Assembly: GCA_035528375.1 (NCBI GenBank)
Contig: DATKYS010000112.1
Coordinates: 1-14,794, forward strand
From: a bacterium
GTDB lineage: Bacteria > RBG-13-66-14
Length of the DNA stretch: 14,794 nucleotides
Direction: 5' to 3'
Each line of letters opens with the position of its first letter. The stretch's first letter is position 1. The translations under genes and the position numbers were made by a program. This document shows positions 1 through 7,295 of this stretch, piece by piece. Below the pieces are notes generated by a model that saw only the letters and a list, made by a program, of their open reading frames with translations, had not been told where the DNA came from and searched no databases.

Positions 1-1
1 C

Positions 2-382
2 GCGCTGGAGAACGTGATGCTGCCGCTCATGGCCCGGGGGGAGAGCCCGGCCGAGTCCCGGCGGCGCTCCGAGGAGATTCTCGACCGGGTGGGACTGGCC
101 GACCGTCTGGGCCACTCCCCGGCCAAGCTCTCCGGCGGCGAGCAGCAGCGGGTGGCCATTGCCCGGGCCCTGGTGGGCGGCCCGACCCTGGTGCTCATGG
201 ACGAGCCCACCGGCAACCTCGACCCGGGCACCGCCGGGCGCGTTCTGGACCTGGTCTTCGATCTCGCCGGGGCGGACGGCACGAGCTTCGTGATCGTCAC
301 CCATGACACGCGTCTGGCGGCGCGCGCCGACCGCGCCCTCTCCCTTTCCGGCGGAAAGCTCGTCCCGATGGAGGCGCGATGA
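2..382 (+). CDS. LolD-type ABC transporter ATP-binding protein, 3' part
   Basis: This is the C-terminal part of an ABC ATPase; the reading frame runs in from the left edge (ALENVMLPLM is in frame from base 2), so the Walker A half is missing. Visible motifs, in order, are the Q-loop-proximal segment ALENVMLPL typical of LolD/MacB-type ATPases, the signature LSGGEQQRVAIARAL, Walker B VLMDEPTGNLD, and the H-loop VIVTHD. Family knowledge: such ATPases power LolCDE-like lipoprotein release or MacB/FtsE-like mechanotransmission at the inner membrane. Which one applies cannot be decided, because the permease partner is not in the window. The stop codon overlaps the next start as ATGA (379-382), which indicates translational coupling to the mcsA-like gene. 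No ctsR gene lies between, unlike the Firmicutes ctsR-mcsA-mcsB-clpC order. Confidence 0.9.
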   Translation, partial: ALENVMLPLMARGESPAESRRRSEEILDRVGLADRLGHSPAKLSGGEQQRVAIARALVGGPTLVLMDEPTGNLDPGTAGRVLDLVFDLAGADGTSFVIVTHDTRLAARADRALSLSGGKLVPMEAR

Positions 383-708
383 ACTGCGATCGCTGCGGCT
401 CAGACGAGGCGGTGGTACGCTTCATCCCGGCCTGGGGCCAGGACATGGCCCTGTGTGACCCCTGCCTGGAGTTGGTCCGCTCCGAGGCGGAGTGGGAGAT
501 GTGGCTCCCCTCGCCCTCGGCCGATTTCCTCTTCGGACTGGGCGTCCCCTCGCCCCTGATCCGCATCGCCCAGCGCGGCGAGGGGCCCGTCTGCCCGGTG
601 TGCGGCACGAACTGGTCCGACTTCGCCCAGGCCGAGCGGCTGGGTTGCCCGACCTGCTACGACGTCTTCGACGACCACCTCCGGCTCTTTTACCGGTTCC
701 ACGAGTGA
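379..708 (+). CDS. mcsA: McsA-like double zinc-finger protein, lacking the UVR tail
   Basis: A 109-residue protein with four CxxC pairs: C3/C6 and C26/C29 form an N-terminal zinc finger, and C72/C75 and C90/C93 form a second. The second block (CPVCGTNWSDF, then ERLGCPTCYDVFDDHL) closely follows the pattern of McsA, the zinc-binding activator and adaptor partner of the McsB arginine kinase. Known McsA proteins are about 180 residues and continue with a coiled, UvrB/UvrC-like (UVR) segment; here the protein ends right after the second finger (FYRFHE), so that segment is absent. The start ATG sits inside the ATGA overlap with the upstream ATPase gene. The stop TGA overlaps the ATG of the mcsB-like gene by one base (TGATG at 706-710). 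This tight overlap with mcsB and the position before clpC support the assignment. Its role here is inferred to be an McsB-binding adaptor. Confidence 0.85.
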   Translation: MNCDRCGSDEAVVRFIPAWGQDMALCDPCLELVRSEAEWEMWLPSPSADFLFGLGVPSPLIRIAQRGEGPVCPVCGTNWSDFAQAERLGCPTCYDVFDDHLRLFYRFHE

Positions 709-1718
709 TGCTTTCCCTCGCGCCCAGCCTGGAGCTCCTCCTGCGCCCCCCGCGCTGGATCGCGGCGAACGCCAACCCGGTGTGGCTGGCCACGCGCGTC
801 ACCGTCATCCGCAACCTCGTAGGGGCGCCCTTCGTCCCCGAGGGGACGGACCGCCGCCGGCTGCTGGAACAGCTCGAGGTGTTGACCGACATCCTGGGTC
901 CCGGCGCCCGGCAGGCGGTCTTCGACGACCACGGCGGAACCGGTTGGTGGTCCGAGCGGGCCCTCTGGCCGCCCGTTCTCACCGAGAACGCCCGGCTGTT
1001 CCTCTCCGACGGGGAGGACCGCTGGCTGATTCTGGGCGGGCAGGACCACGCCGTTTTTTCGGCCGTCGAGACGAGCCCCGGACGGGGTGGGCTCCTCGAT
1101 CAGGTGCGGCTCTTCGACGAGGCCTTCTCGGCGGTCGGCGAGGCGGCCCACCACGACGAGCACGGATACCTGACCAGCTCTCCGCGCCGGGCGGGGGCGG
1201 GGGTGGGGGTGGAGCTCGTTCTCCACCTGCCCGCTCTGATGCTCACCCGGCAGCTCCGGCGCCTCCTCTCCGCGGCGGCCCAGCTCGGCTTCTGGGGCAC
1301 CGCCATCGGCCCGGTCGGCGGGGGCATGGTGACACTGGTGAACCTCGTGGCTCTCCGGCACGGACCCGGGGAGCTTCTGGACTCGGCCGGGCGGGTCGGG
1401 GAGCTCCTGGCCGGGGCCGAGGAGTCCGCCCGGGGGGCGCTCCTGGCGGGTCGCCGGAACCTCGTCGAGGACGGGGTGGGGCGGGCCTGGGGCATCCTGA
1501 ATCGCGGGACGCACTTCGAGGAGCTCGAGGCGGGGACCCTGTGCTCCTGGATCCGGCTGGGGCGCTGCCTGGACCTCCTCCATCGGCCCTCCCTCAACCG
1601 GATCAACGCCGCGCTCTGGAGCCTGCAGGGAGACCTCCTGGAGTCGCTGGCCGGCTGGCGCTCCACCACCCCCCGGCAGGCCAGGAGCGAGGTGCTGGCC
1701 CGGCTGGGTCGGCGATGA
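708..1718 (+). CDS. McsB-like protein, predicted catalytically inactive arginine-kinase homologue
   Basis: A 336-residue protein that starts at the ATG overlapping the mcsA stop. The open frame extends upstream to 492 but only as a shadow of mcsA. It keeps landmark segments of the phosphagen-kinase fold of McsB: WLATRVTVIRN (27-36) for the usual SSRIRLARN, DEHGYLTSSP (150-159) for DEQLGYLTSCP, VLHLPALMLTRQL (171-183), and the C-terminal NLVEDGVGRAWGIL...CSWIRLGRCLDLL. Catalytic positions known from McsB and arginine kinase are changed: the second nucleotide-binding Arg is T32, the catalytic Glu of NEEDH is Q112 (GGQDH), the active-site Cys is S158, the Arg of GTGxRAS is G167, and the second Glu (YGEGxE) is lost in IGPVGGG (200-206). 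A RDxxRA phosphoarginine-sensing motif is not evident near the end. I infer a pseudokinase that may act as a ClpC adaptor. Frame and homology are continuous, so it is not an obvious broken gene. Confidence 0.8.
   Translation: MLSLAPSLELLLRPPRWIAANANPVWLATRVTVIRNLVGAPFVPEGTDRRRLLEQLEVLTDILGPGARQAVFDDHGGTGWWSERALWPPVLTENARLFLSDGEDRWLILGGQDHAVFSAVETSPGRGGLLDQVRLFDEAFSAVGEAAHHDEHGYLTSSPRRAGAGVGVELVLHLPALMLTRQLRRLLSAAAQLGFWGTAIGPVGGGMVTLVNLVALRHGPGELLDSAGRVGELLAGAEESARGALLAGRRNLVEDGVGRAWGILNRGTHFEELEAGTLCSWIRLGRCLDLLHRPSLNRINAALWSLQGDLLESLAGWRSTTPRQARSEVLARLGRR
1189..1212 (+). other. Potential G-quadruplex tract inside the mcsB-like gene
   Basis: Four runs of three to five G separated by single C or T bases, followed by a fifth shorter run, lie on the coding strand. 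They encode the glycine/alanine/valine stretch 162-168, exactly where McsB normally carries its TNxGTGxRAS nucleotide-binding loop. Single-base loops are the classic pattern of very stable intramolecular quadruplexes. Whether it forms in the cell is not known. Confidence 0.6.
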
Positions 1719-1740
1719 CCTAGGGATAAGCCGATATACG

Positions 1741-1749
1741 TGCTATAAT
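1741..1749 (+). promoter_or_regulatory. Extended -10 promoter of clpC
   Basis: TGCTATAAT is a perfect TATAAT at 1744-1749 preceded by the TGn extension at 1741-1743. A clear -35 is lacking (the 17-base spaced hexamer is TAGGGA), as is usual for extended -10 promoters. It starts 22 bases after the mcsB-like stop, so clpC can be transcribed independently of the mcsAB-like genes. Transcription would start near 1756, leaving a leader of about 210 bases. Confidence 0.7.
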
Positions 1750-1755
1750 ACGGGG

Positions 1756-1969
1756 GGACCGGGAAGCGGTCCGGGTTCGTCTGTCGGGCCGCCCCGCCCG
1801 TGGATGACGGAGCGGGGACGTTCGAGGGGGAGCCCGTGGTGGGTCTCCCGACTGACCGGACCACGGTCCGCCCGGTCCAAGGATGCGTAACTCAGATCCT
1901 CCGGCGCCACCGTCGAAAAATCGCCGTCCTTAAGGGTGGAAACCGATCCGCCCCGCCCCCGGAGAATAA
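1756..1969 (+). promoter_or_regulatory. Structured 5' leader of clpC
   Basis: A string of hairpins fills the leader. H1 is GGACCG (1756-1761), loop GGAAG, CGGTCC (1767-1772), at the predicted 5' end. H2 is CCCCGCCCGT (1792-1801), loop GGATG, then ACGG and GCGGGG with one bulged A (1807-1817). H3 pairs GGGAGCCC with GGGtCTCCC around GTGGT (about 1828-1850). H4 pairs GACCGG (1854-1859) with CCGGTC (1872-1877). Loops of H1 and H2 present GGA, the core of CsrA/RsmA sites. The SD GGAG (1961-1964) is 5 bases before the ATG. No reading frame in this stretch looks coding. Its function is inferred to be post-transcriptional control of clpC; it does not match a riboswitch I recognise. Confidence 0.55.
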
Positions 1970-4435
<2,466 letters not shown>

Positions 4436-4464
4436 AATTTAATCCTGAACCCCGGGAATCGAGA

Positions 4465-4489
4465 GGGAGCGTGTACGCTCCCTTTTTTT
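4465..4489 (+). terminator. Intrinsic terminator of clpC
   Basis: A perfect palindrome, GGGAGCG, loop TGTA, CGCTCCC (4465-4482), is followed by seven T (4483-4489), 30 bases after the clpC stop. Textbook rho-independent form. Its GTGTACGCTC part recurs at 4508-4517. Confidence 0.92.
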
Positions 4490-4808
4490 AAGGATGGCGC
4501 AGAGTTGGTGTACGCTCGGGGTCGTTCGGCCGAAACCGCCGTGGGGGAGCGACTGTACACATCGTCTCGTCGGGGCGAAACCGCGCAATGCCCGCCGGCG
4601 GTGGCACAGTTTTTGCGCAAATGGACCTCGAAGAAGCCCGCCGGGCCCCCTCCCGCAAAAATCTGTGCCACCGCCTCGGTTGCGGCGGCGGACAGGCTCG
4701 TCTCCGACCGGCGTCGAGGCTCCTTTCGGGGGAGACAGGCGGCATGAAAAGACGAGGGATTTTGCTGGGGGGGCATAGCTCGCTTCGCTCGGTTAAACCC
4801 CTTGTCGC
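4490..4808. other. Non-coding region with repeats between clpC and the secreted-protein gene
   Basis: No convincing gene is seen here; several short overlapping frames on both strands have low-complexity, Arg/Pro-rich translations and no ribosome site. The region carries the decamer GTGTACGCTC (4508-4517, copied from the terminator), GTACAC in inverted orientation at 4555-4560, and the palindrome TTCGGCCGAA at 4525-4534. The large inverted repeat at 4597-4675 is listed separately. The octamer CGAAACCG occurs at 4531, 4576 and again at 4822, just past this region. Confidence 0.5.
4597..4675. repeat. Long imperfect inverted repeat (cruciform-type element)
   Basis: Left arm 4597-4617 (GGCGGTGGCACAG then TTTTTGCG) pairs with right arm 4654-4675 (CGCAAAAA, T, CTGTGCCACCGCC). 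That gives 21 base pairs with one unpaired T at 4662 and a 36-base centre containing a small GCCC/GGGC hairpin. Partial pairing continues outside the arms (CCGCGCAA at 4581-4588 against TTGCGGCGG at 4684-4692). It could be a miniature mobile element, a relic with terminal inverted repeats or a processed RNA. It lacks a T-tract on either side, so it is not a simple terminator. Confidence 0.75.
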
Positions 4809-4837
4809 CTGAAACTCGGTCCGAAACCGGCTATACT
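4809..4837 (+). promoter_or_regulatory. Sigma-70-type promoter for the secreted repeat protein
   Basis: CTGAAA at 4809-4814, a 17-base spacer and TATACT at 4832-4837 lie 27 bases upstream of the start codon at 4865. Matches are 4 of 6 at -35 and 5 of 6 at -10. Confidence 0.5.
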
Positions 4838-4864
4838 TCCTTAACTCACTGCCCGGAGGTCGGC

Positions 4865-5164
4865 ATGAAAAAGCTGCTCGCAGTCCTGGCGCTAATCGTC
4901 GCGGCGCCCGCCCTCGCGTCCTTCGTCTACGTCTGCGACGACTACGAAGCCGCATACGCGGACCTCGACGTCTACGAGTGCGACGTCTCCTCGGCGGACT
5001 CGGCCGACGATATCATCTACATCACCGACGACCCGGACCTGGCCCAGGACGACGAGAAGGTCTGGTACTTCGTGGATGACCCGGACTACGCCGACTTCTT
5101 GGTGTACATCACAGACGACCCCGACTACGCCCAAGTGTGGATTCTGTTCGTGGATCTGGACTAG
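4865..5164 (+). CDS. Small secreted acidic repeat protein (DUF6150-like)
   Basis: A 99-residue protein. A Sec signal peptide (MKKLLAVLALIVAAPALA, cut before S19) is followed by a very acidic mature chain built of tandem units of about 12-16 residues of the pattern aromatic-x-V/T-D-D-x-D-x-A-D/Q: VYVCDD, VYECD, IYITDDPDLAQ, WYFVDDPDYAD, VYITDDPDYAQ, LFVD. This matches my memory of small exported proteins, common in Bacteroidota, made of VYxVDxxxxAD repeats with a central WYFVD, called DUF6150 in Pfam; that name is from memory and its function is unknown. The ATG at 4865 is 5 bases after GGAGG (4855-4859); an upstream in-frame ATG at 4802 would spoil the signal peptide. It is monocistronic, with its own promoter and terminator. 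It probably acts in the periplasm or outside the cell. The DDxD clusters suggest possible divalent cation binding, which is inference only. Confidence 0.85.
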   Translation: MKKLLAVLALIVAAPALASFVYVCDDYEAAYADLDVYECDVSSADSADDIIYITDDPDLAQDDEKVWYFVDDPDYADFLVYITDDPDYAQVWILFVDLD

Positions 5165-5180
5165 CGCCACTGGACCGTAT

Positions 5181-5209
5181 AAAAAAGGGGCCTCACGGGG
5201 CCCTTTTTT
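5181..5209 (+). terminator. Intrinsic terminator after the secreted repeat protein
   Basis: AAAAAAGGG pairs with CCCTTTTTT, with an inner CC/GG step around TCAC; the T-run is at 5204-5209. It lies 17 bases after the stop codon. The A-tract on the left means it could also work on the other strand. Confidence 0.85.
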
Positions 5210-5225
5210 CTTGCGGTGGCGGGTG

Positions 5226-5234
5226 TGGTATCAT
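5226..5234 (+). promoter_or_regulatory. Possible extended -10 promoter for the rubrerythrin-like gene
   Basis: TGGTATCAT has the TGn extension plus TATCAT, 27 bases before the ATG at 5262 and just after the terminator of the preceding gene. No convincing -35 is seen. The same extended form is found before clpC and tuf. Confidence 0.4.
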
Positions 5235-5261
5235 CGGGGGGCTGTAACGGGAGGAGGAAAG

Positions 5262-5759
5262 ATGGCCGAGATGACGCTCAGACAGTCCCTGGAGATTGCG
5301 CTGGCCAGCGAGACCCGGGCCCGGGAAATCTACGAGACCCTGTACGGCCGCGTGGGCAACATGATGATGCGGGACAAGCTGAAGTTCCTGGCCGGGGAGG
5401 AACAGAAGCACTACGACATGCTCCGCGCCGTCTTCGAGGAAAAGATAGGCGGGACGCCGGCGGAGCCCGACCCGTCGCTCCTGCCGCGGATGGTCGTGGA
5501 GTTCGACTTCGAGAAGGCGGAGCTGACGGAGCTGTGGAAGGCGGCGATGGACGCCGAGGAGGTTTCCGCCGAGCACTACGATGGATTGGCGGGGCGCGTG
5601 TCGGGCCGGGCGAAGGTCATGTTCAACTACCTGGCCAACGTGGAGAAAAGCCACTACTACCTGTTGAAGAGCGAGTACGAGGTCCTGGCGGAGATAGACT
5701 CCTACACGCGTACGGACGATTTCCCCTTCGGGATGAACATGATCAACCTGGGGCCGTAG
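5262..5759 (+). CDS. Rubrerythrin-like ferritin-fold diiron protein
   Basis: A 165-residue four-helix protein with duplicated diiron half-sites: Glu17 (seven residues before Tyr24), then E47xxH50 (EEQKHY), then Glu99 (seven before Tyr106), then E128xxH131 (VEKSHYY). All six expected carboxylate and histidine ligands of the rubrerythrin/erythrin family are present. The C-terminal rubredoxin domain of classical rubrerythrin (two CxxC pairs) is absent, so it needs an external electron donor if it acts as a peroxide reductase. Family role: scavenging of H2O2 or storage of iron in anaerobes and microaerophiles, in the cytosol. The start is set by AGGAGG at 5252-5257, five bases upstream; the frame extends upstream through the terminator but is not coding there. 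A REP cluster lies immediately downstream, with no separate terminator. Confidence 0.9.
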   Translation: MAEMTLRQSLEIALASETRAREIYETLYGRVGNMMMRDKLKFLAGEEQKHYDMLRAVFEEKIGGTPAEPDPSLLPRMVVEFDFEKAELTELWKAAMDAEEVSAEHYDGLAGRVSGRAKVMFNYLANVEKSHYYLLKSEYEVLAEIDSYTRTDDFPFGMNMINLGP

Positions 5760-5794
5760 GTGGTTGTGCGGGTAGGGGGGCCTTTATCGTAGCT

Positions 5795-5850
5795 CGTAGG
5801 GGCCGACCTTTAGGTCGGCCCGCGGGCGGGTGTGGACACCCGCCCCTACG
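5795..5850. repeat. REPIN-like pair of inverted REP palindromes
   Basis: The first unit begins CGTAGGGG (5795-5802) and forms a 9-10 bp hairpin GGGCCGACC/GGTCGGCCC (5800-5821). The second is in opposite orientation, GGGCGGGTGT, GG, ACACCCGCCC (5824-5845), ending CCCCTACG (5843-5850). The head-to-head arrangement of two REP units with shared tags is the REPIN layout known from RAYT-mobilised elements. No RAYT gene is in the window. Confidence 0.75.
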
Positions 5851-5872
5851 TATGCGCATCGAGAATCTAATC

Positions 5873-5900
5873 CGTAGGGGCGACCGTCCACGGTCGCCCG
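5873..5900. repeat. Single REP-like palindrome
   Basis: CGTAGGGG tag (5873-5880) followed by a 9-bp hairpin GGGCGACCG, TCCA, CGGTCGCCC and a closing G. It has the same tag as the neighbouring units but a different stem sequence. Confidence 0.75.
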
Positions 5901-5913
5901 TTTGATTGTACCT

Positions 5914-5953
5914 CGTAGGGGCCGACCGACGGCGCGCCGTTCAGGTCGGCCCG
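5914..5953. repeat. REP-like palindrome with an inserted inner palindrome
   Basis: CGTAGGGG tag (5914-5921), outer stem GGGCCGACC/GGTCGGCCC as in the first unit, and an enlarged loop carrying the perfect palindrome ACGGCGCGCCGT (5929-5940). It ends 9 bases before the stop codon of the convergent gene, so it may serve as a transcription block between the convergent genes. Confidence 0.75.
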
Positions 5954-5961
5954 AACCTTTG

Positions 5962-6504
5962 CTAAAAGATGCGGTAAACACCGACGCCGAAAGCGGCGGC
6001 GATGGCGTAGAAATCCAGGTCCGCCGACAACCCCCAGCCGCCCCCCAGGGCGAAGTCCATGCCGGCGCCCATGCGACCGGCGGGACCGGCCTTAACACCT
6101 TCGCCCGACGGGTCGAAGGCGAGGTAGACCGCCAGCTCGACGTGAAAGCCCAATCCCTCGATCCCCCCGAAGCCGTATCCTCCGACGAACCCGGGACCGA
6201 AAAGGGAATTGAACTCCTTTACCGACTCGGTGTCCCAGTCCGGTGGTATATGGTAGTAACCGACGTAGGCCAGCTCGAGCCCGCCGTACCAGTTCGCCCC
6301 CCAGGTGAACTTGATCCCCGCATTGAGACCGTAGTCCTCGTACATGGAGCCCAGGAAACCCAGGTTGAGCTTCAGCCTTGACCGAGGGTTGACGTCTCCG
6401 GCGGCGGTTTGGGCCGTATTGACGACGGGTTCCCCCTGGGCGTACGCCGGAGTCATCGTCGAGCCGACCAGCAGGATTCCGAGTGCGACCAAGTTCGTCC
6501 TCAT
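5962..6504 (-). CDS. Small outer-membrane beta-barrel-like protein
   Basis: A 180-residue protein beginning MRTNLVALGILLVGSTMTP with a Sec signal peptide cut after AYA (about residue 22). The mature chain alternates glycine, aromatic and hydrophobic residues in short strands (LKLNLGFLGSMY, NAGIKFTWGANWYGGLELAYVGYY, FVGGYGFGGIE, FHVELAVYLAF, GLSADLDFYAIAAAFGVGVY) and ends in an aromatic residue (YRIF), as beta-barrel proteins often do. An in-frame ATG six codons upstream (6522) is rejected as the start because the Shine-Dalgarno AGGAGG (complement of 6514-6519) lies between the two. It is last of three minus-strand genes but probably has its own promoter near 6614-6644. The family is not recognised; surface structural protein or small porin-like barrel is inferred. 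Confidence 0.75.
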   Translation of the reverse strand: MRTNLVALGILLVGSTMTPAYAQGEPVVNTAQTAAGDVNPRSRLKLNLGFLGSMYEDYGLNAGIKFTWGANWYGGLELAYVGYYHIPPDWDTESVKEFNSLFGPGFVGGYGFGGIEGLGFHVELAVYLAFDPSGEGVKAGPAGRMGAGMDFALGGGWGLSADLDFYAIAAAFGVGVYRIF

Positions 6505-6613
6505 CTTTGCGTCCCTCCTCATATCCGTGCAGCCCCGCTTCAGGCGTGGCCGTCACCCTGCCGGGAACCCATCCCCGTCGCCGTTAGTGTCGCTTCCTCA
6601 AGGTACGACAAGA

Positions 6614-6644
6614 ATTATACATGAGTGGAGAGGTTCCGGTCCAC
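6614..6644 (-). promoter_or_regulatory. Promoter of the small outer-membrane protein
   Basis: On the minus strand a perfect TATAAT (complement of 6614-6619) is preceded by TG, with TGGACC (complement of 6639-6644) 19 bases upstream as a 4-of-6 -35. The -10 overlaps the stop codon of the upstream gene. The implied leader is about 100 bases. Confidence 0.5.
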
Positions 6645-7292
6645 GATGGAGGACTGCCCGGGGGCGGTCTCCCCCCGCTCGGCCTGGGGCGCCTCGGCGA
6701 ACGTTTTTGCCAGGCGCTCCATCCCCGGGTAACACTTACCCCCCGTCCGCTCCAGACGCTCCAGCTCCCGCTCAATCCACCGTTCCACCATCCCCCCGAA
6801 GGGCCACATGAAAACGTACCGCTTGCCGGTGAACTGATTTTTAATCCCCGCCGCCCGGCGCCGCCCCGACTCCGCCCCCCGCTCGAAGTGCGCCCGCAGC
6901 GTCTCCCGATAGCCCCGCCACTCCCAAAGCGCCCGGAGGGTCAGCCCCGCGGGCAGTAATAGAATGTAGCTCAGGATGAACGGGAAGAGGCCCACGCGGC
7001 GCTGATCCACGATGTGCACCGCCTCGTGCCGGAGAATAAAATACCCCGTCCGGTTGCCGAACAGGCGTTCGGAAAGGTACACCGTCCCGGACCAGGAATA
7101 GGCGTCGAAGCCGGTCAGCCCCAGGCCGAAGGGTTTCCCCAGAACGTCCATTGCCCGGGCGAAGCGGTTTTTTTCCAAAACGGCCAGCCGGAGCGGCCCG
7201 AGTCCGGCCAGCGCCTCCACCAGACGCCAGAACGGCGGCCAGTCACCCTCCCGCGGCGGTCGGGCGGGCGATATTTTGTAAAAGTCGGTCAT
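6615..7292 (-). CDS. HEXXH metallopeptidase-like protein of unknown family
   Basis: A 225-residue protein with the zinc-peptidase motif HEAVH (89-93) in the context GYFILRHEAVHIVDQ, followed by a hydrophobic helix (FPFILSYILLLPAGLTL, about 103-119) and then LWEWRGYRET, where Glu124 is placed as the third ligand of a gluzincin-type site. The region before it (TGFDAYSWSGTVYLSE, 60-75) is compatible with an edge strand. No signal peptide is visible at the N terminus. The C-terminal third is basic and charged (IERELERLERTGGK). The ATG is 3 bases after the stop of the upstream glycosyltransferase gene, which implies co-transcription, though no good Shine-Dalgarno is seen. Proteins with an RHExxHxxxQ motif and a following hydrophobic stretch occur widely as uncharacterised genes; I cannot name the substrate. 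It could also be a non-enzymatic homologue. Confidence 0.7.
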   Translation of the reverse strand: MTDFYKISPARPPREGDWPPFWRLVEALAGLGPLRLAVLEKNRFARAMDVLGKPFGLGLTGFDAYSWSGTVYLSERLFGNRTGYFILRHEAVHIVDQRRVGLFPFILSYILLLPAGLTLRALWEWRGYRETLRAHFERGAESGRRRAAGIKNQFTGKRYVFMWPFGGMVERWIERELERLERTGGKCYPGMERLAKTFAEAPQAERGETAPGQSSIVDRNLSTHV

Positions 7293-7295
7293 ACG

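Noticed and set aside
492-707. A longer N terminus for the mcsB-like protein
   Set aside because: The extension overlaps mcsA in another frame and is Arg/Pro-rich; McsB similarity begins after the ATG at 708.
708-1718. The mcsB-like gene as a pseudogene or frameshift artefact
   Set aside because: The frame is continuous, coupled at both ends, and conserved fold segments occur before and after the altered sites, so an intact pseudoenzyme is the better reading.
4494-4778. Several short open frames on both strands downstream of clpC
   Set aside because: They overlap inverted repeats, have no ribosome site and look non-coding.
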